Source of the DNA: Nepenthes gracilis
Lineage: Eukaryota; Streptophyta; Magnoliopsida; Caryophyllales; Nepenthaceae
NCBI GenBank assembly: GCA_033239525.1
Contig: BSYO01000003.1
Coordinates: 5,698,001-5,762,000, forward strand
Reading direction: 5' to 3'
Length of the DNA: 64,000 bases
Below the pieces are notes generated by a model. It was not told where the DNA came from. It saw only the letters and a program-made list of their open reading frames with translations, and did no database searches. Below, in pieces: positions 1 to 11,681 of the stretch. Position numbers and translations under genes: made by a program. Within the stretch, counting starts at the first letter, position 1. Each line of letters begins with the position of its first letter.

Positions 1-1831
1 ATTAAGTTATAATATTTTTATTCTGATCGATTGAGGTATCGACGTGAAACTCACGTCCATAAATTATTGAGTTTATTATTTGTTAATGATTAATCTTATT
101 AATTATTAATGACAAGATCTAGTATTGAGACATAACATTATTACTAGAAATGTATTTGGTTTAGAATTGTGGTTTAAACAATTCGGTTTTAAGAGGTCTA
201 TATCTGTGACCATGAGCTTGCAGTTTATGTTTTGACATGGTTTATAGATGTTTAATTATTAATTAGAGATGCTTTATCTTTTTCATGGATTTTTGTTGAG
301 CAGCTTCAACGATTTAGAGTCAACCTTTGAAATATTGATCATATCCCGAGACTTTACAATTTATATTGAATTTTTTAACAATATTTATTATAGGGTGGGG
401 TCTCAATATTTAATTATATTTTATGTCAATATTATATATATTTTATACCATAAACGTGATAATTTCTTCTTTTTTTTTTTTTTTGAGGAATCAATTTTTT
501 ACAAAAACTAATAGTTAAAAGGTGCCGTATTAATAAGTTTGAGATATTTTTAGTAGCTTAATGACTCATATATTTATTTATATTAAAATAAATATATAAA
601 AATAAATAAATAAAATTTTATCATTTGATAATATTTTAAATATTTCTATTAAATATACCTCAAATATATATATATTTAATTACTTAGTTTAATGCCGTTT
701 GAATATTGACTTGGGAGCTTTGACGCAACGTTAATTTTCTCATTTAATAATTTCTTCATACAAATTCACCGTTCAATTTGAAATTCTCAAGATGGCCACG
801 TAAACTATAAGAAATCTTATTTAAAATATTCAAAGTTATTATTCAGATTAAGTTGATTTTATTATTTAATTATATAAATCACAATTTCTTGACCAAATCA
901 ACTATAATTTTGGCATCGCTTGAAGCCGACATACTGTGAAATGACAAATACACTGACTCTTTATTCTTCCATATTAATGGTTTATTTTGTATTAATTTTG
1001 ATCAGAAAATTTTAGGACTAACTTAATTTACGTAAGTACATTATAAAATCGACCAATCAAAATAAAGATAATTATATTCAAAAAGATTATAATAAAATTA
1101 ATTATATTTAGATGAGAAATAACTTAAACCCAAATTACTTAGATAAAATATATGGGGCTAGTTATATAGTCAGACTCTCAATTAATGGAGGACATATGAC
1201 CCAAAAGTCAGACGCTTTGAAACATAAAAAATATTATTTATATTATCAAAAATAAATAAAAATTTTATTTTATTTTAATTTTTTTATCTCCTTTTTATAT
1301 ATAATTAGATATATAAATATTATTTACAGGCTTAATCTAAATTTTTACCTTTGTATCGCTTTATTTTTTTATTAGTAATACTTGTTACTTCTGAAAATTT
1401 AAGATTATGAAAGAAATTGTTGATATTTTAAGATTCGTAGAAGTCAAAAGCAACCAATGACATAAGCATCCACAAAGATTGGCGCGTCAAAATATATGAA
1501 ATACAAAAGTAAAAGACACAAATAAAATTGGTAACGACGAAATAAAAAACTAATTAATGAATATTGTTAATATTTTATAATGCTATATAAAAAAATAGTA
1601 GGCAATAATAAAAAGTAAACCCTTTAAAAATAGGATCAGCGAATTATTATTATCAATTTTATTAAATTTTTTATAAGATATGGTTAAAACAAAAATAACT
1701 ATAAGTAAAAACGTAACATTCAAAATGGTTTCAATGATATTTTTTTTAATAAATAAAATTTTAATTGGATAATTTAATTAATTTATTTGGTCTAAATTTT
1801 AGATGGCTAATAAATTATAGTCTTAAGTAGA
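1..1831. other. AT-rich intergenic DNA, no gene seen
   Basis: This stretch is very AT-rich with many short A and T runs. The only open frame of note (269-511, 80 codons) is rich in Phe, Ile and Tyr, as expected from random AT-rich sequence, and shows no family motif. I see no exon pairs, LTR ends or RNA genes. Confidence 0.6.
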
Positions 1832-1843
1832 CCATCTTCGAGG

Positions 1844-2035
1844 GATCCGGGGGGGTCCTTCTCCTCATCTGAGCTGTCGGATGTAAAATTCAACGATTCA
1901 CGCGTATTGGATGGATAATATAATGTGGACCGTCTGATTTTAAAAACACGCGTGGGCCGTTAAATTTTACATCCGATGGCTCAGATGAAAAGAAAGACGG
2001 TCATTCTCCACATGGGAGAAGGACACCCCCCCAAT
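1844..2035. mobile_element. MULE-like MITE with long terminal inverted repeats
   Basis: A 192-bp GC-richer island in AT-rich DNA folds back on itself. Its left arm (G-run, then TCCTTCTCC, TCATCTGAGC, CGGATGTAAAATT) is matched by the reverse complement of its right arm (G-run, TGTCCTTCTCC, TCATCTGAGCC, CGGATGTAAAATT). Near-identical 12-bp direct repeats lie just outside: CCATCTTCGAGG at 1832-1843 and CCATCTTTGAGG at 2036-2047, one mismatch. Long inverted repeats with target duplications of about 9-12 bp are typical of Mutator-like (MULE) non-autonomous elements. It has no coding capacity. The family call is inference; the inverted-repeat structure is directly visible. Confidence 0.7.
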
Positions 2036-2047
2036 CCATCTTTGAGG

Positions 2048-3671
2048 GGGTGATCCATTATATGTTAGATTAGGATAAATATGCTTCCTTTGAGCATTAT
2101 TACTAATTAGGATTATTTTCTAATTTTTAGAGAATTTTATTAAATTATCTAAAATTTTGATAAGTTAATATTGTAAAGAGATAATCTTATGAAATTTAAT
2201 GAAGGGTTTTTTTCTAAAAACATGGACCCCAATAACTTCCTATATAGTAGGCAAGTGCCAATACGTTAACTAAATTTTTGGTGGTAAAAATTAAAGACTA
2301 TTATAGCCAAAACTTTGAGATAAAACTTTTGGGAGGAAAAATAGGAGTTAGTTATGTAATCTTTTGGTAATATACGACAGCCAAGTATTTAATTTTGAGG
2401 AAGGGAAAGAAAAAGTATTTAATTTTGAGGCAAGTCATTTCGTAATTTTTTATGTTTTATTGAGAATATTATAGATAATAAAAAATTTTATGATACTTAT
2501 CTAACTATTAGGAATATAAATATGCGATCTCTAGTCACAATAATAGAAAAGGATTCATAAAAAGTTTAATATTTTATGTGATTATAACATTATATTGTAT
2601 TAGATTTTTTTAAAAAAAAATAGGGAAGGACCTTATTATCATCAATAATTTGAGACCTCAATACTTTGATTGGATTTGTTAGACCTTATTGATATCCTTT
2701 GGAATATCGTGGTTCAATTGATATTATCTTTATTGATTATTTATATTACTGTTGAGTTATTTCATTAATAAAGTTATTTATTGGCTATTTAGAGATGATT
2801 ATTTATTTGTATTATTGCATGTTATTAGAATTTTTTGTTGTTTAACGGATGAATTTTCTAGATAACATGATATTTTTACTACTTTTGACATTAGTTAGAG
2901 TTATTTATTGAACATTTACTTCACTATTACTTTTTCTTTCTTTCAAATTAGTAAGATTAGAATAGGATAACTCTAAAATTGAATGAAGTTGAGATGATAA
3001 AGATTATGAAGCCTAACTGAAAAAAATATTTATTTTATTTTAATACCCTAAATGTAATGCTTATATTTTGTTTTATTTGATAGGATTTTGAGGATATATT
3101 TTTCATAGATTTTTGATGCATAAGGATATTTAAATTATGGTAATTATGTTTAATAATTTATGGGTATATTATGATATTAATTTGATACTTATGATTTTTT
3201 CACATGGCTGAATTTGGGCGAGGGTCGTGGATCGAGTCCATATTATCACAGAAAATGATCAATTTTGTGTCCAAATCACCTCAAATTTTAATTTTTTCAT
3301 GATCATCAATTTTAATATTTTAAATAAAGTTAAAATTTTTAAACAAAATCATTCTTTTGTATATTTTATCTTAATTTATATTTTTGTAATATAATTATAT
3401 TTTCATGTATTTTCGTGCAATATAAAATTTGAAAGTATAATCTTTAAATATTAAAATTTTTATAGTCCTGTTCAATGTAACCCGACTTTGATCATGGATA
3501 ATTATGTTTATATTTAAAATATTGATACACATCTCACCCCACCTCCTATAATTCATATACAACCGCCCTAACTTTATACGTGGACCAATTTTATTTTTTA
3601 AAACTTTTTAGTAAACTTTACATATATAATTAAAAATTATAAACAAATTGTAAGAATTTTTAATCCAAGTT
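2048..3671. other. AT-rich intergenic DNA, no gene seen
   Basis: There is no open frame of useful length and no recognisable repeat end. The segment near 3195-3250 is slightly less AT-rich but shows nothing definable. Confidence 0.55.
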
Positions 3672-3676
3672 ACTAA

Positions 3677-4036
3677 TATTAACCGTTCAGTTTCATTCAA
3701 CTTTAAATCTGAATAATTGATGGTTCGCGTTAATGCATGGTAATGGTTAATAACACTCTACAATTGCTCTCCATAATTCTCCATTAATTTTTCACCGTAA
3801 TAGTCACTACAAAATAATTGATGAAATTATTTTTAAATAAGTAGCTTATTGATTTTGTCCTCAAGCCACTTCTCTGAAAATACACCATCTACGAAGAGAA
3901 TCTAAATTTGGAAGCTTAAAACCGAAAAAACAAAGCAGAGGAAAAGCAGAGCGGGCAATTGCAGAAGGTATGTTTATTCGTTTTATTTTACATTTTGATT
4001 TTTTTATGAGTGATTAGGCTGGTGTAAATTCTAACA
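3677..4036 (+). repeat. Copia-A 5' LTR
   Basis: The left LTR begins TATTAAC (terminal TG mutated to TA) and ends TTCTAACA. It aligns along its whole length with 7844-8205, including the shared words AATGCATGGTAATG, TTTAAATAAGTAGCTTATTG and CACTTCTCTGAAAATA. The clear divergence between the two LTRs implies an old insertion. Confidence 0.88.
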
Positions 4037-4038
4037 TT

Positions 4039-4048
4039 TGGTATCAGA
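4039..4048 (+). other. Copia-A primer binding site (tRNA-iMet)
   Basis: TGGTATCAGA lies 2 bp inside the 5' LTR. It matches the first ten bases of the standard plant primer binding site complementary to the 3' end of initiator tRNA-Met. Confidence 0.8.
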
Positions 4049-4369
4049 AATTTGTATACCTCTACATTGAACCTGTTCTATGTTTTTTTATTTTTAAAAA
4101 TTTTTAAAGTTTTAATTTTTATAATAATTTAGTGAAAACTAATGTTAAAAATCATTGAAAATTTTAATTTTTAATATTTTCATATATTTTACATCAATTG
4201 AAGTATACAAATGGAAAAGTTTTTATCGGATCAAAAATCGAATAAAAATGGGTCTAGGCGAGCCCAACTAGATGTTGAAAGTGATTCAAACGACGTCGTT
4301 TTGTTACAGTGCTACAGTATATTTAAAAAAATTAATTTGAGACTGATTGTGCGCAGACCATTTTGCGTG

Positions 4370-4545
4370 TCTGCATCCATATCCATGTGCACGACTAGGC
4401 CCTAACGAAGCCTACGCTCTGCACGGCCCAGCGGATAAAATCAGCACATTTTTTTGCGCGTTGCTGGCGTCAAAATCTTGAACCCGGGACTTCACGAGTG
4501 GGCAGAGGCCGACTGCGCCACTAGGCAGCCACGCGCGTCTGATAA
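4370..4545 (-). mobile_element. tRNA-derived SINE-like insertion
   Basis: Read on the minus strand this GC-richer block has an RNA polymerase III A-box-like TGGCGCAGTCGG (4509-4520) and, about 24 bp further on, a B-box-like GGTTCAAG (4477-4484), as in tRNA genes and plant SINEs. About 100 bp of unrelated sequence follows, including TTCGTTAGGGCCTAGTCG. No cloverleaf can be completed, so this is not a functional tRNA gene. Element ends are not certain: CAGACGCGC near 4535 and CAGACACGC near 4370 on the minus strand could be remnants of a target duplication. Confidence 0.6.
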
Positions 4546-5159
4546 GGGGTTTTAATTCCCTTTATATAAAAATTGTCCTATTATTAATTTTATAATACGT
4601 ATATATGTATGTATATATATATATATAATTATATTTTTAAATATTATATAATAAATTTTATATATAATAATAAATATAATGATATATGTGTGTGTAAAAT
4701 ATCTAGTTATTAATATAATTTAATTAATTAGGGATTGATCACAATGTCGTTAATTAATAAAATTATATTTTATTATCACATATGGTATAAGGATATTAAT
4801 TGTGACTAATTATTTTTAATATAATAAAATTTATCTTATAAAAAATTTTATTATATTAAATTAATTAATCAGGATAAAATATCAAACTATTTTTCTTAAT
4901 TTGTCCACAGATATCAAGAATTTGAATATAATTTGATAGTTTTATCATAAAATTTAGATATGAATTTACTTGAATTAAAAAATTTAACCCATAGGTAATT
5001 TTTATATTAATTAATTCATGATGTATACTTTACATTAGTAAAATATATTTTATATTTATTTATTAGCCTCATTTATTACTTATTAAGCATGTAATTTTAT
5101 TTTTATACAATTGTTCAATCTATTAATTTTTTCGATATTCGATATAAATTTTTTGAACT

Positions 5160-5770
5160 AAAAAGTGATAATTATATAGTTTGGAAGGGAAGAATTCTTC
5201 TTCATTTAAAATGAATTAACATAAATTATGTTATAAAGAAAAACGAACTATCCGTTCTTACTGAAACCAGCACTCCAATTGATGTAACTCTTTATGAACG
5301 ATGGGAGCGATCTAATCACCTTAATTTGATATTCATAAAAACTAAAATTTTTATTGGTATTCGTGGTTCCGTTAATCGGTATAATAAAGTATACGATTTG
5401 CTAAAGGCTATCGATGCATAATATGAAATTTCTAATAAAATACTTGCCAGCACCCTAATTATGAAGTTTTCATCTTTAAGGCTTATCGGTATTAAAAATG
5501 TGTATAAACACATTATACAAATGAGAGATATAACGGCTCAACTAAAAAATTATGAGGTGGATATGTCTGAATCTTTTCGTGTATACTATATCTTAAATAC
5601 ACTTCCATAATAATATGGACCATTTAAAATTTTTTACAATACACATAAAGATAAATTGTTAATTGATGGACTTATGACCACATGTATACAAGAAGAAGGA
5701 AGACTTGTGATGAAATAAAGTGAAAGTGTATTTATGATTAAAGAATGAAAAAATAAGACTCAAGCTAAGA
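5160..5770 (+). pseudogene. Copia-A gag (UBN2-type) remnant
   Basis: Conceptual translation gives NYIVWKGRILLHLK, then YERWERSNHLNL, DLLKAIDA, STLIMKFSSLRL, HIIQMRDITAQL and ESFRVYYILNTLP. This is the usual order of blocks in the Copia gag polyprotein (UBN2 family). Several in-frame stops and shifts break it, so no protein can be made. A decayed zinc-knuckle region should follow near 5820-5880 (FYKSNGYIKKDCVKY-like). Confidence 0.75.
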
Positions 5771-5929
5771 CAAGAAAAATATAAAATATCTCCTCAATCT
5801 GACATTAAAATAGAATCTAAGCATTTCTTTTATAAAAGTAATGGATATATTAAGAAGGATTGTGTCAAATATTAAAATTGGCTTGAGAAGAAAGATAATC
5901 CATCATCTTTTATATGTTATAAATCTAAT

Positions 5930-6346
5930 ATGGTTAATATTTATCATAATATGTGGTGGATTGATTATGATTCTATAATTTATATTTTAAATTCTCTACA
6001 GGACTTGCGAAACCTAAGGAAGCTAATAGGTAGTGAACAAAGTATCTTCTTCAAAAATAAGATACGTTCACATGTGAAAGTAATTGGAATATGCAATTTA
6101 ATTTTGAGTAGTGGATTTATTTTAAATTTAGAAAATACCTTTTATATTTTAAATTTCTCTACAAATTTGATATCGGTTTCAAAACTTATACCTTTCGAAT
6201 ATTCAATTATATTTTCAAACTCATATTTCAGTTTATATTATAAATCTGATATTGTTGAAAATAATATATTTTCTGATGTTCATTATTGCCGAAATTTACA
6301 AAATGCATCTTATAATACTATACATGTTAATACTAGTATTAAGTAA
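5930..6346 (+). pseudogene. Copia-A protease region remnant
   Basis: This open segment of 138 codons corresponds to the aspartic protease part of Copia pol. The block beginning WWIDYDS replaces the expected W-x-I-D-S-G motif, so the catalytic Asp-Ser-Gly triad is destroyed. It is followed by the typical string of short beta-rich blocks (LRNLRKLIGSEQS, LENTFYILNFSTNLISVSKL). It is open because of chance survival, not selection: the flanking gag and integrase frames are broken. Confidence 0.7.
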
Positions 6347-7300
6347 TGTGTTGTGAATAAATATTTCTTTATATTGTGATATAGGAAATTAGATTATATC
6401 TCCATTGAAATAATTAAAAGATTAGTAAACTATTGAATACTTAGTACTCTAACTTTTTCTAATTTTAAGACTCGTGTGAACTATATAAAAGAAAAACAGA
6501 CCAATAAGACTAAGAAAAATGTCAAGAGAAGTTTGAACATATTAAAAATCATACACACGGATATTTATAGTTCAGGCATTGACTCATACGGTCTGAAATA
6601 TTTTATCATCTTATTGATAATTTTTTACGATATATGTATCTCTACTTATGTCATAATAAAATTAAAATTTTAGAAAATGTTAAATTATTTAAAATAAAAA
6701 TAGAGAAATAATGTAAAAAATAAATTAAAATTATGATATCAGATAGAGGTGGAGATTATTATGGTAGATATATTGAAGATGGACAAATGTCTGATCCATT
6801 TGTAAAGTTTCTTCAAGAACATGAGATAGTTGTCCAATATACTTACCTGGTTCTCTGTACCAAAATGATATAGTAGAAAGAAGAAATCGAACGTTATTGG
6901 ATATGGTGCGGAGAATGCTTAGCAACTCCAATCTTTCAAAATACTTTTAAATTAAAACTCTTAAAACGGTAGTATATATATTAAATCGTGTTTCAATAAA
7001 AGCTATTCCAAAAATTTCTTTTAAATTATGGAATGGTTGAAAATAGAGTTTATGACATGTACATATTTGGGAATACCCGTCTGAAATAAGAGTTTATAAT
7101 TCACATGAGAAGAAGTTAAATCCACTGACCATCAGTGAATATTTTATTGGATATGTTGAACGGTCCAAATGATATAAATTTTACTGTCCATCTCATAACA
7201 CTATAATTATGAAATCAATAAATATAAAATTTCTTGAGAATGATTTAATGAGTGAGAATAAGCGATTTAGAAATATAATTTTTAATAATGATCATTCAAA
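6347..7300 (+). pseudogene. Copia-A integrase remnant
   Basis: Fragments in different frames match the gag-pre-integrase and integrase core of Copia elements: the KEKQTNKTKKNVKRS and IIHTDIY blocks near 6480-6560, a GG(D/E)YYGRYIEDGQ-like segment near 6750, a Q-N-D-I-V-E-R-R-N-R-T-like block near 6855-6890, and FELWNG near 7020. Stops interrupt every block. Confidence 0.7.
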
Positions 7301-7479
7301 TTCTCAACCTTTCACTTCATATGATAAGTTGATTAATGTACGCAACACCCCTTAAGATCAAATTAGTGTTAAATATCAATCAATATCATTTCATAAAATG
7401 CTAATATTATTACAATTGATTATGATTTACCTGAAATTGTTATATAATATACTCCTATTGAGAATGATAATATGATATT

Positions 7480-7745
7480 GAGAATATCTACTAGAATGAG
7501 AAGGTCAACAATTCTTAGTGATTATATTGTATTTCTACATGAGTCTAACTATAATATTTGAGTAAAAATGATCCTGAAATATTTTTACAAGTTATAAGTT
7601 ATAATAAATCAGAATTATGGTACAATAGTATGAAGAAAGAGATGTATTTTATGAGTAATAATGGAGTTTAAAATCTTATTAAATTGCCTAAAGGGGCGAA
7701 AGTCATAGGATGTAAATAGATCATTAGGATAAAGAAAGACTTATT
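7480..7745 (+). pseudogene. Copia-A truncated reverse transcriptase start
   Basis: The N-terminal RVT_2 blocks are visible (ELWYNSMKKEMYFM, then NLIKLPKGAKVIGCK-x-IIRIKKD). The frame is lost after 7740, and only about 100 bp remain before the right LTR. The palm domain with the YVDD motif and RNase H are absent, so a large internal deletion is the simplest explanation. Confidence 0.7.
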
Positions 7746-7843
7746 TAGAATCTTGTCGTTATGATTCATATATTTGTTTTTTAAGATTGAGGATTGATGA
7801 GTTTAGTTATCATATTAAGTAAAATATGGACCAAATGGAAGAA

Positions 7844-8205
7844 TGTTAACTGTTCAATTTCGTTCAGTTTCAAAACTGAACAATTGATGGTCCACGTTAA
7901 TGCATGGTAATGATTGATAACGCTCCACAATTATTCTCGATAATTCTTCATTAATTTTTCACGGTAACAACCACCACAAGATAATTGATGAAATTATCTT
8001 TAAATAAGTAGCTTATTGGTTTTGTCCTTGAGTCACTTCTCTGAAAATATACCATCTACAAAGAGAATTTGGACTTGAAAGCTCAAAATCAAAAAAACAA
8101 TGCAGAGAAAAAACAGAGTTGGCAATGGTGGGAGGTTAGAAATTTCTCATTTTATTTTATTTTTCGGTCTTTTTATAGATGATTAGGCCGATATAAATTC
8201 TAACA
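7844..8205 (+). repeat. Copia-A 3' LTR
   Basis: The right LTR begins TGTTAAC and ends TTCTAACA, keeping canonical TG...CA ends. The short purine tract GGAAGAA just before it is the probable polypurine tract. ACTAA follows immediately. Confidence 0.88.
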
Positions 8206-8210
8206 ACTAA

Positions 8211-11200
8211 ATCTAACTCAAAAAATTTATCTTTTTTTTAAATAAAAAATTATAATCACTCTTCAAATTCAATTTAAATTTGATATTTAATCGGACAAAC
8301 TAAATGGTAAAAAATATCAAAATTTCATTTTTACGTAGATTTATTAATATAAATAAATAAATTAATATATTATTAAAATATTTTATGCATAATCAAATAA
8401 TATTCCAACAATATTTTATTCTCAACGCCGCCGTTCATAATCAGCGAAAACAGACGATCAGTCGGTCAACGAAAAACAACCTTACATTAATTATGATTTA
8501 AGATTTTAATTTTTATTCTAAATGAATCATCGTATTCTATAATCAGTGTGATTAGTTTTATTATTATAAACAATTAACTCCAATCACACAAATAATTTTT
8601 AATTGATTTTTTTTTTCCGTTTCCGACGTTGTAAGGGAGTTTTTTTGTTTTTTTTTCAAATAAAAATAATAAAGCTACTTTGATTTTCCCTGTGGAAAAA
8701 CTACCATTTTATGGGTCTAAATATGATTCGGGATGACCCAGATTTATAATTTCATTAGTTTCAAAAACTAAATGAATACGAATAACCATAGATTTAGTCA
8801 ATTATATTAAATTTTGTGATCTTCACCGCAATTTATTATTATATTAGTAATATCAAAATCAATAGCGATGGTTGTGATTTGTAGCAGATACAACATGATA
8901 TTTATTTGTATTTCTCAATAAAATTACATGTGAGATAATTAAATAAAAGGTTAACATTAGGACAGATTACTAAAATGTAAAATAATTTTTTATCTTTTAA
9001 TTTTTATCAATTAACTGGGCCTGTAGAGTAGCAATGCAAGTCCTTATGGTAAGATATAGTTTGCTTTGAGGTACATCCGTACCAATTTTATTCTTTCTGA
9101 ACTTTTTAGAAAAATATAATTTACCATGAAGGTATATAAATATTATTATAAGATGTATCCCCCTCTTTTTCCATAAAGGATGTGGAATCTTAGACATTAG
9201 TTTTCACACCTCACCCCATTTGAGGAACGACATACTTGTCATGTGCAGCCATCCTCGATATTAATCCGATTTATGTTTGTATATATCTTATTAGAATTGA
9301 TTTTAATACTATTATATAGCAATTTAAATTTACATAATGACATATTATTTAATTTGGACCGTAGATATTGATTTGTACATCTACAGTTTTGTTTCTCTTT
9401 GGCTTTCTTAGGAAAAAGATAAATTATTGTCTAAAAATCTTAACATTATTATACGATTTATTTTTTCTCATTCCCCCAACTTATATGAGATCTTAACACT
9501 GACTCCTATAACTAACTTTAACCCCACTTAATGAACAATATTTTCATCATATGTGACACAATTTAAAATTGACCTAATTCATATCTATAAATATATTGTT
9601 GGAATTAACTTTGATAATATTATATAATGATCCAAATTCACATAATAACATAATATTTAATTTGGACAACAAGTATGAACCTATACTTATATTATTTTAT
9701 TTTTTCTAACCTTATTCATAAAAAAAATTATTATTATAAATATATTTTAATCTTATTATAAGGCTCATTGCTTTTCATTCTCTAGGCAATGCGAAAATTC
9801 ATATACCAAGTTTTATATTTAGAATAACAATTGTGGATTTTATTGAAAGGATTTTAAGAGCTCCCACACCAACTATGCTCTAGTTAATCCCAATTTAAAA
9901 GCTATGTTCCTTGATTCCTAATTTTTAAAGTCAGTTAAGCTATAAGATAATCCAATAATTTTGAGTCAATAAAATACATTATAAAGAATAAAGTCACAAT
10001 CTACACACAAATATGATAAACTAAACGGTTAACATGTTACGAACCTTTAATTTTTTTTTTCTCATTTTCTCCTTGGTTTATTTTTATTCTTTCAGTTAGC
10101 AGTGGTCCCTACCCTGCTTCCCTCATGTGGACAGTTTTCTGTGTATAAAACCATGTTTGGCTGATTAGTGAATGAAGAAATATTACTCTCTATTTTACTC
10201 TCTCTCTCTCTTCCTCTTCTGTCTTTCTCTGCGTCTCCCTCTGCATCTCGGCGCCACTTTTCCTTGTACCTCGGCCTCTCCTCTCTCTTACCTCGGTCTC
10301 TTTTCTCCTGCACCTCGGTTCTCAGCTTTTGTGGCCGTTATTCCCTCCATTTTGCTCCTCTGTCAATCTCCCCTTCCGTTTTCAATATTATCATCTCGCC
10401 GACCACCATGGAGCACGTATCAGAATATCTTTTCATATTTTTTTAACCGATTGAGTAATAATGCTGAATGATACTTACTATAATAGTGGCTCATGGTTTC
10501 GTGGGATGACAAGAATAATGGTTAGTGTTGGGATCTAACACGCTTTCAACTCATCTAAATATATATAAGATTTGAGAATCTCATTGGCCGAATTAATGTT
10601 ACCCAATCTATGCACTTTTATAAGGATCAAATCAAAGTGCGCTAGATAATGCAGCAGTGTTGCTGTGGGTGAGGGAGAGAGTATGCCTGCCTCCTGACCA
10701 GGGAACGTATCCAATAAAAAAATTGTTCACCGATCTATTGTTTCTGAAAATTATTTATTAATATAATATAAAAATTTATTAAGAAAAAAGATAAATAAAA
10801 GATTATTTATAGAGAGATGTTATTTAACCAAAAGACTGTTTAAAAACTTCATAATTTTCTAAGGATCATAGAAGAGAAAGGTGTTCATTCACACAAAATA
10901 TCTAGCTATCCATCAATGGAGTGTGATGCCCTTATTAACAAGTAGTTGACATTTTAAGGAAACCCTTTCTTTCGACTTAAAAACTAAGGGTGTTTTCTTA
11001 TCTTAAGCTCTTAGACTGGTGCCATTTTTTCTATTATTGAACCTAGTCTACTTTTTATTGTCTAATATAGAAGCCGTACAATTAAATTTTAAAATTTAGT
11101 AATTTTTAAATTTTATTATTTAACTCAAGTATAAATTGACTTAGGCATCAAAAAAATTTTATGAGTAATACCTAAATTTATTTACTTTATTATTTGCAAT

Positions 11201-11400
11201 ATATGTAATCTAAGTGAAGATATTTGGATTAGAATTTCATACCAAATAATCATCCATCGTAATAAACTTTGATTCGTACCCATATTAAATAATTTTTTAA
11301 TTAAGTTAATGAAAAATTAATACAACAATAAATCTAATAATATTTTTTTTGTTATTTTTTGGGTAATATCTAAATATGAAATAATAGAATGACTTTGTAA
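8211..11400. other. AT-rich intergenic DNA with weak repeats, no gene recognised
   Basis: No conserved protein is visible. A diverged direct duplication lies at about 9190-9760. At 10141-10400 a TATA-like GTGTATAAAACC precedes a long pyrimidine-rich tract with repeated CCTCGGYCTC words. The two overlapping plus-strand frames there (10168-10446 and 10172-10471) are Ser/Leu-rich translations of that tract and are probably not genes. The block could be a promoter and leader of an unseen short transcript. Confidence 0.5.
9190..9760. repeat. Diverged two-copy direct duplication
   Basis: The segment around 9290-9360 (GAATTGATTTTAATACTATT, later TATTTAATTTGGAC) recurs in diverged form around 9600-9670 (GAATTAACTTTGATAATATT, later TATTTAATTTGGAC). 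The offset is about 310-345 bp. It is old and of unknown origin. Confidence 0.5.
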
Positions 11401-11490
11401 AAGACGCTAAAATGTTGAATGTGAAGTCCAACGGGTAATATCATCCAATAGAAACACACAATTTGAGTCATCTCAGCAAATGAAACTTCA

Positions 11491-11498
11491 CCACGTGG
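11491..11498. promoter_or_regulatory. G-box-like palindrome upstream of the transporter gene
   Basis: CCACGTGG is a perfect palindrome with the CACGTG core bound by plant bZIP and bHLH factors. It lies 184 bp upstream of the transporter start codon. It also supplies the CCACG half-site used in ER-stress response elements. Function is inferred from sequence only. Confidence 0.4.
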
Positions 11499-11627
11499 AA
11501 TTTCGACGTAATCGTCCCAAACCGGAAACCGCCGATTTAAACCGCCGACCATACGGCTCTTCTCCTAGTTATTCATATTCACTCAAAAGACTCTGATCCG
11601 CGTTAACGTCTCCCGCGGAAAAGAATC

Positions 11628-11635
11628 TGACGTGG
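11628..11635 (+). promoter_or_regulatory. UPRE-like element TGACGTGG
   Basis: TGACGTGG matches the unfolded-protein-response element consensus (TGACGTGR) bound by ER-stress bZIP factors. It lies 47 bp before the transporter ATG, so it may fall in the leader or core promoter. The Arabidopsis UTR1 and UTR3 genes are known to be induced by ER stress, which makes the match relevant but unproven. Confidence 0.4.
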
Positions 11636-11681
11636 CTCCGTGCCGGATCTAGCGTTTCGCGGCGAAGTTAGGCAGCCGTGG

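Larger units (their letters stand above)
3677..8205 (+). mobile_element. Degenerate Ty1/Copia LTR retrotransposon (Copia-A)
   Basis: This is a complete but decayed element. Two LTRs of about 360 bp (3677-4036 and 7844-8205) enclose a gag-protease-integrase-RT order on the plus strand, which is Copia order. The 5-bp sequence ACTAA flanks it on both sides (3672-3676 and 8206-8210) as a perfect target-site duplication. A primer binding site matching initiator tRNA-Met follows the left LTR. All coding regions carry many stops and frameshifts. Most of reverse transcriptase and all of RNase H are missing between about 7745 and the right LTR. A SINE-like insertion sits between the primer site and gag. 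The element cannot be autonomous. Confidence 0.88.

Noticed and set aside
4477..4540. Possible tRNA gene on the minus strand
   Set aside because: A-box and B-box-like sequences are present but the stems of a cloverleaf do not pair and the B box is imperfect. A SINE head fits better.
10168..10471. Two overlapping plus-strand frames of 92 and 99 codons
   Set aside because: Both translate a pyrimidine-rich tract with CCTCGG repeats. The products are low-complexity and match nothing.
11640..11681. Upstream in-frame GTG as the transporter start
   Set aside because: The family begins MEA at the ATG of 11682; plant nuclear genes rarely use GTG.
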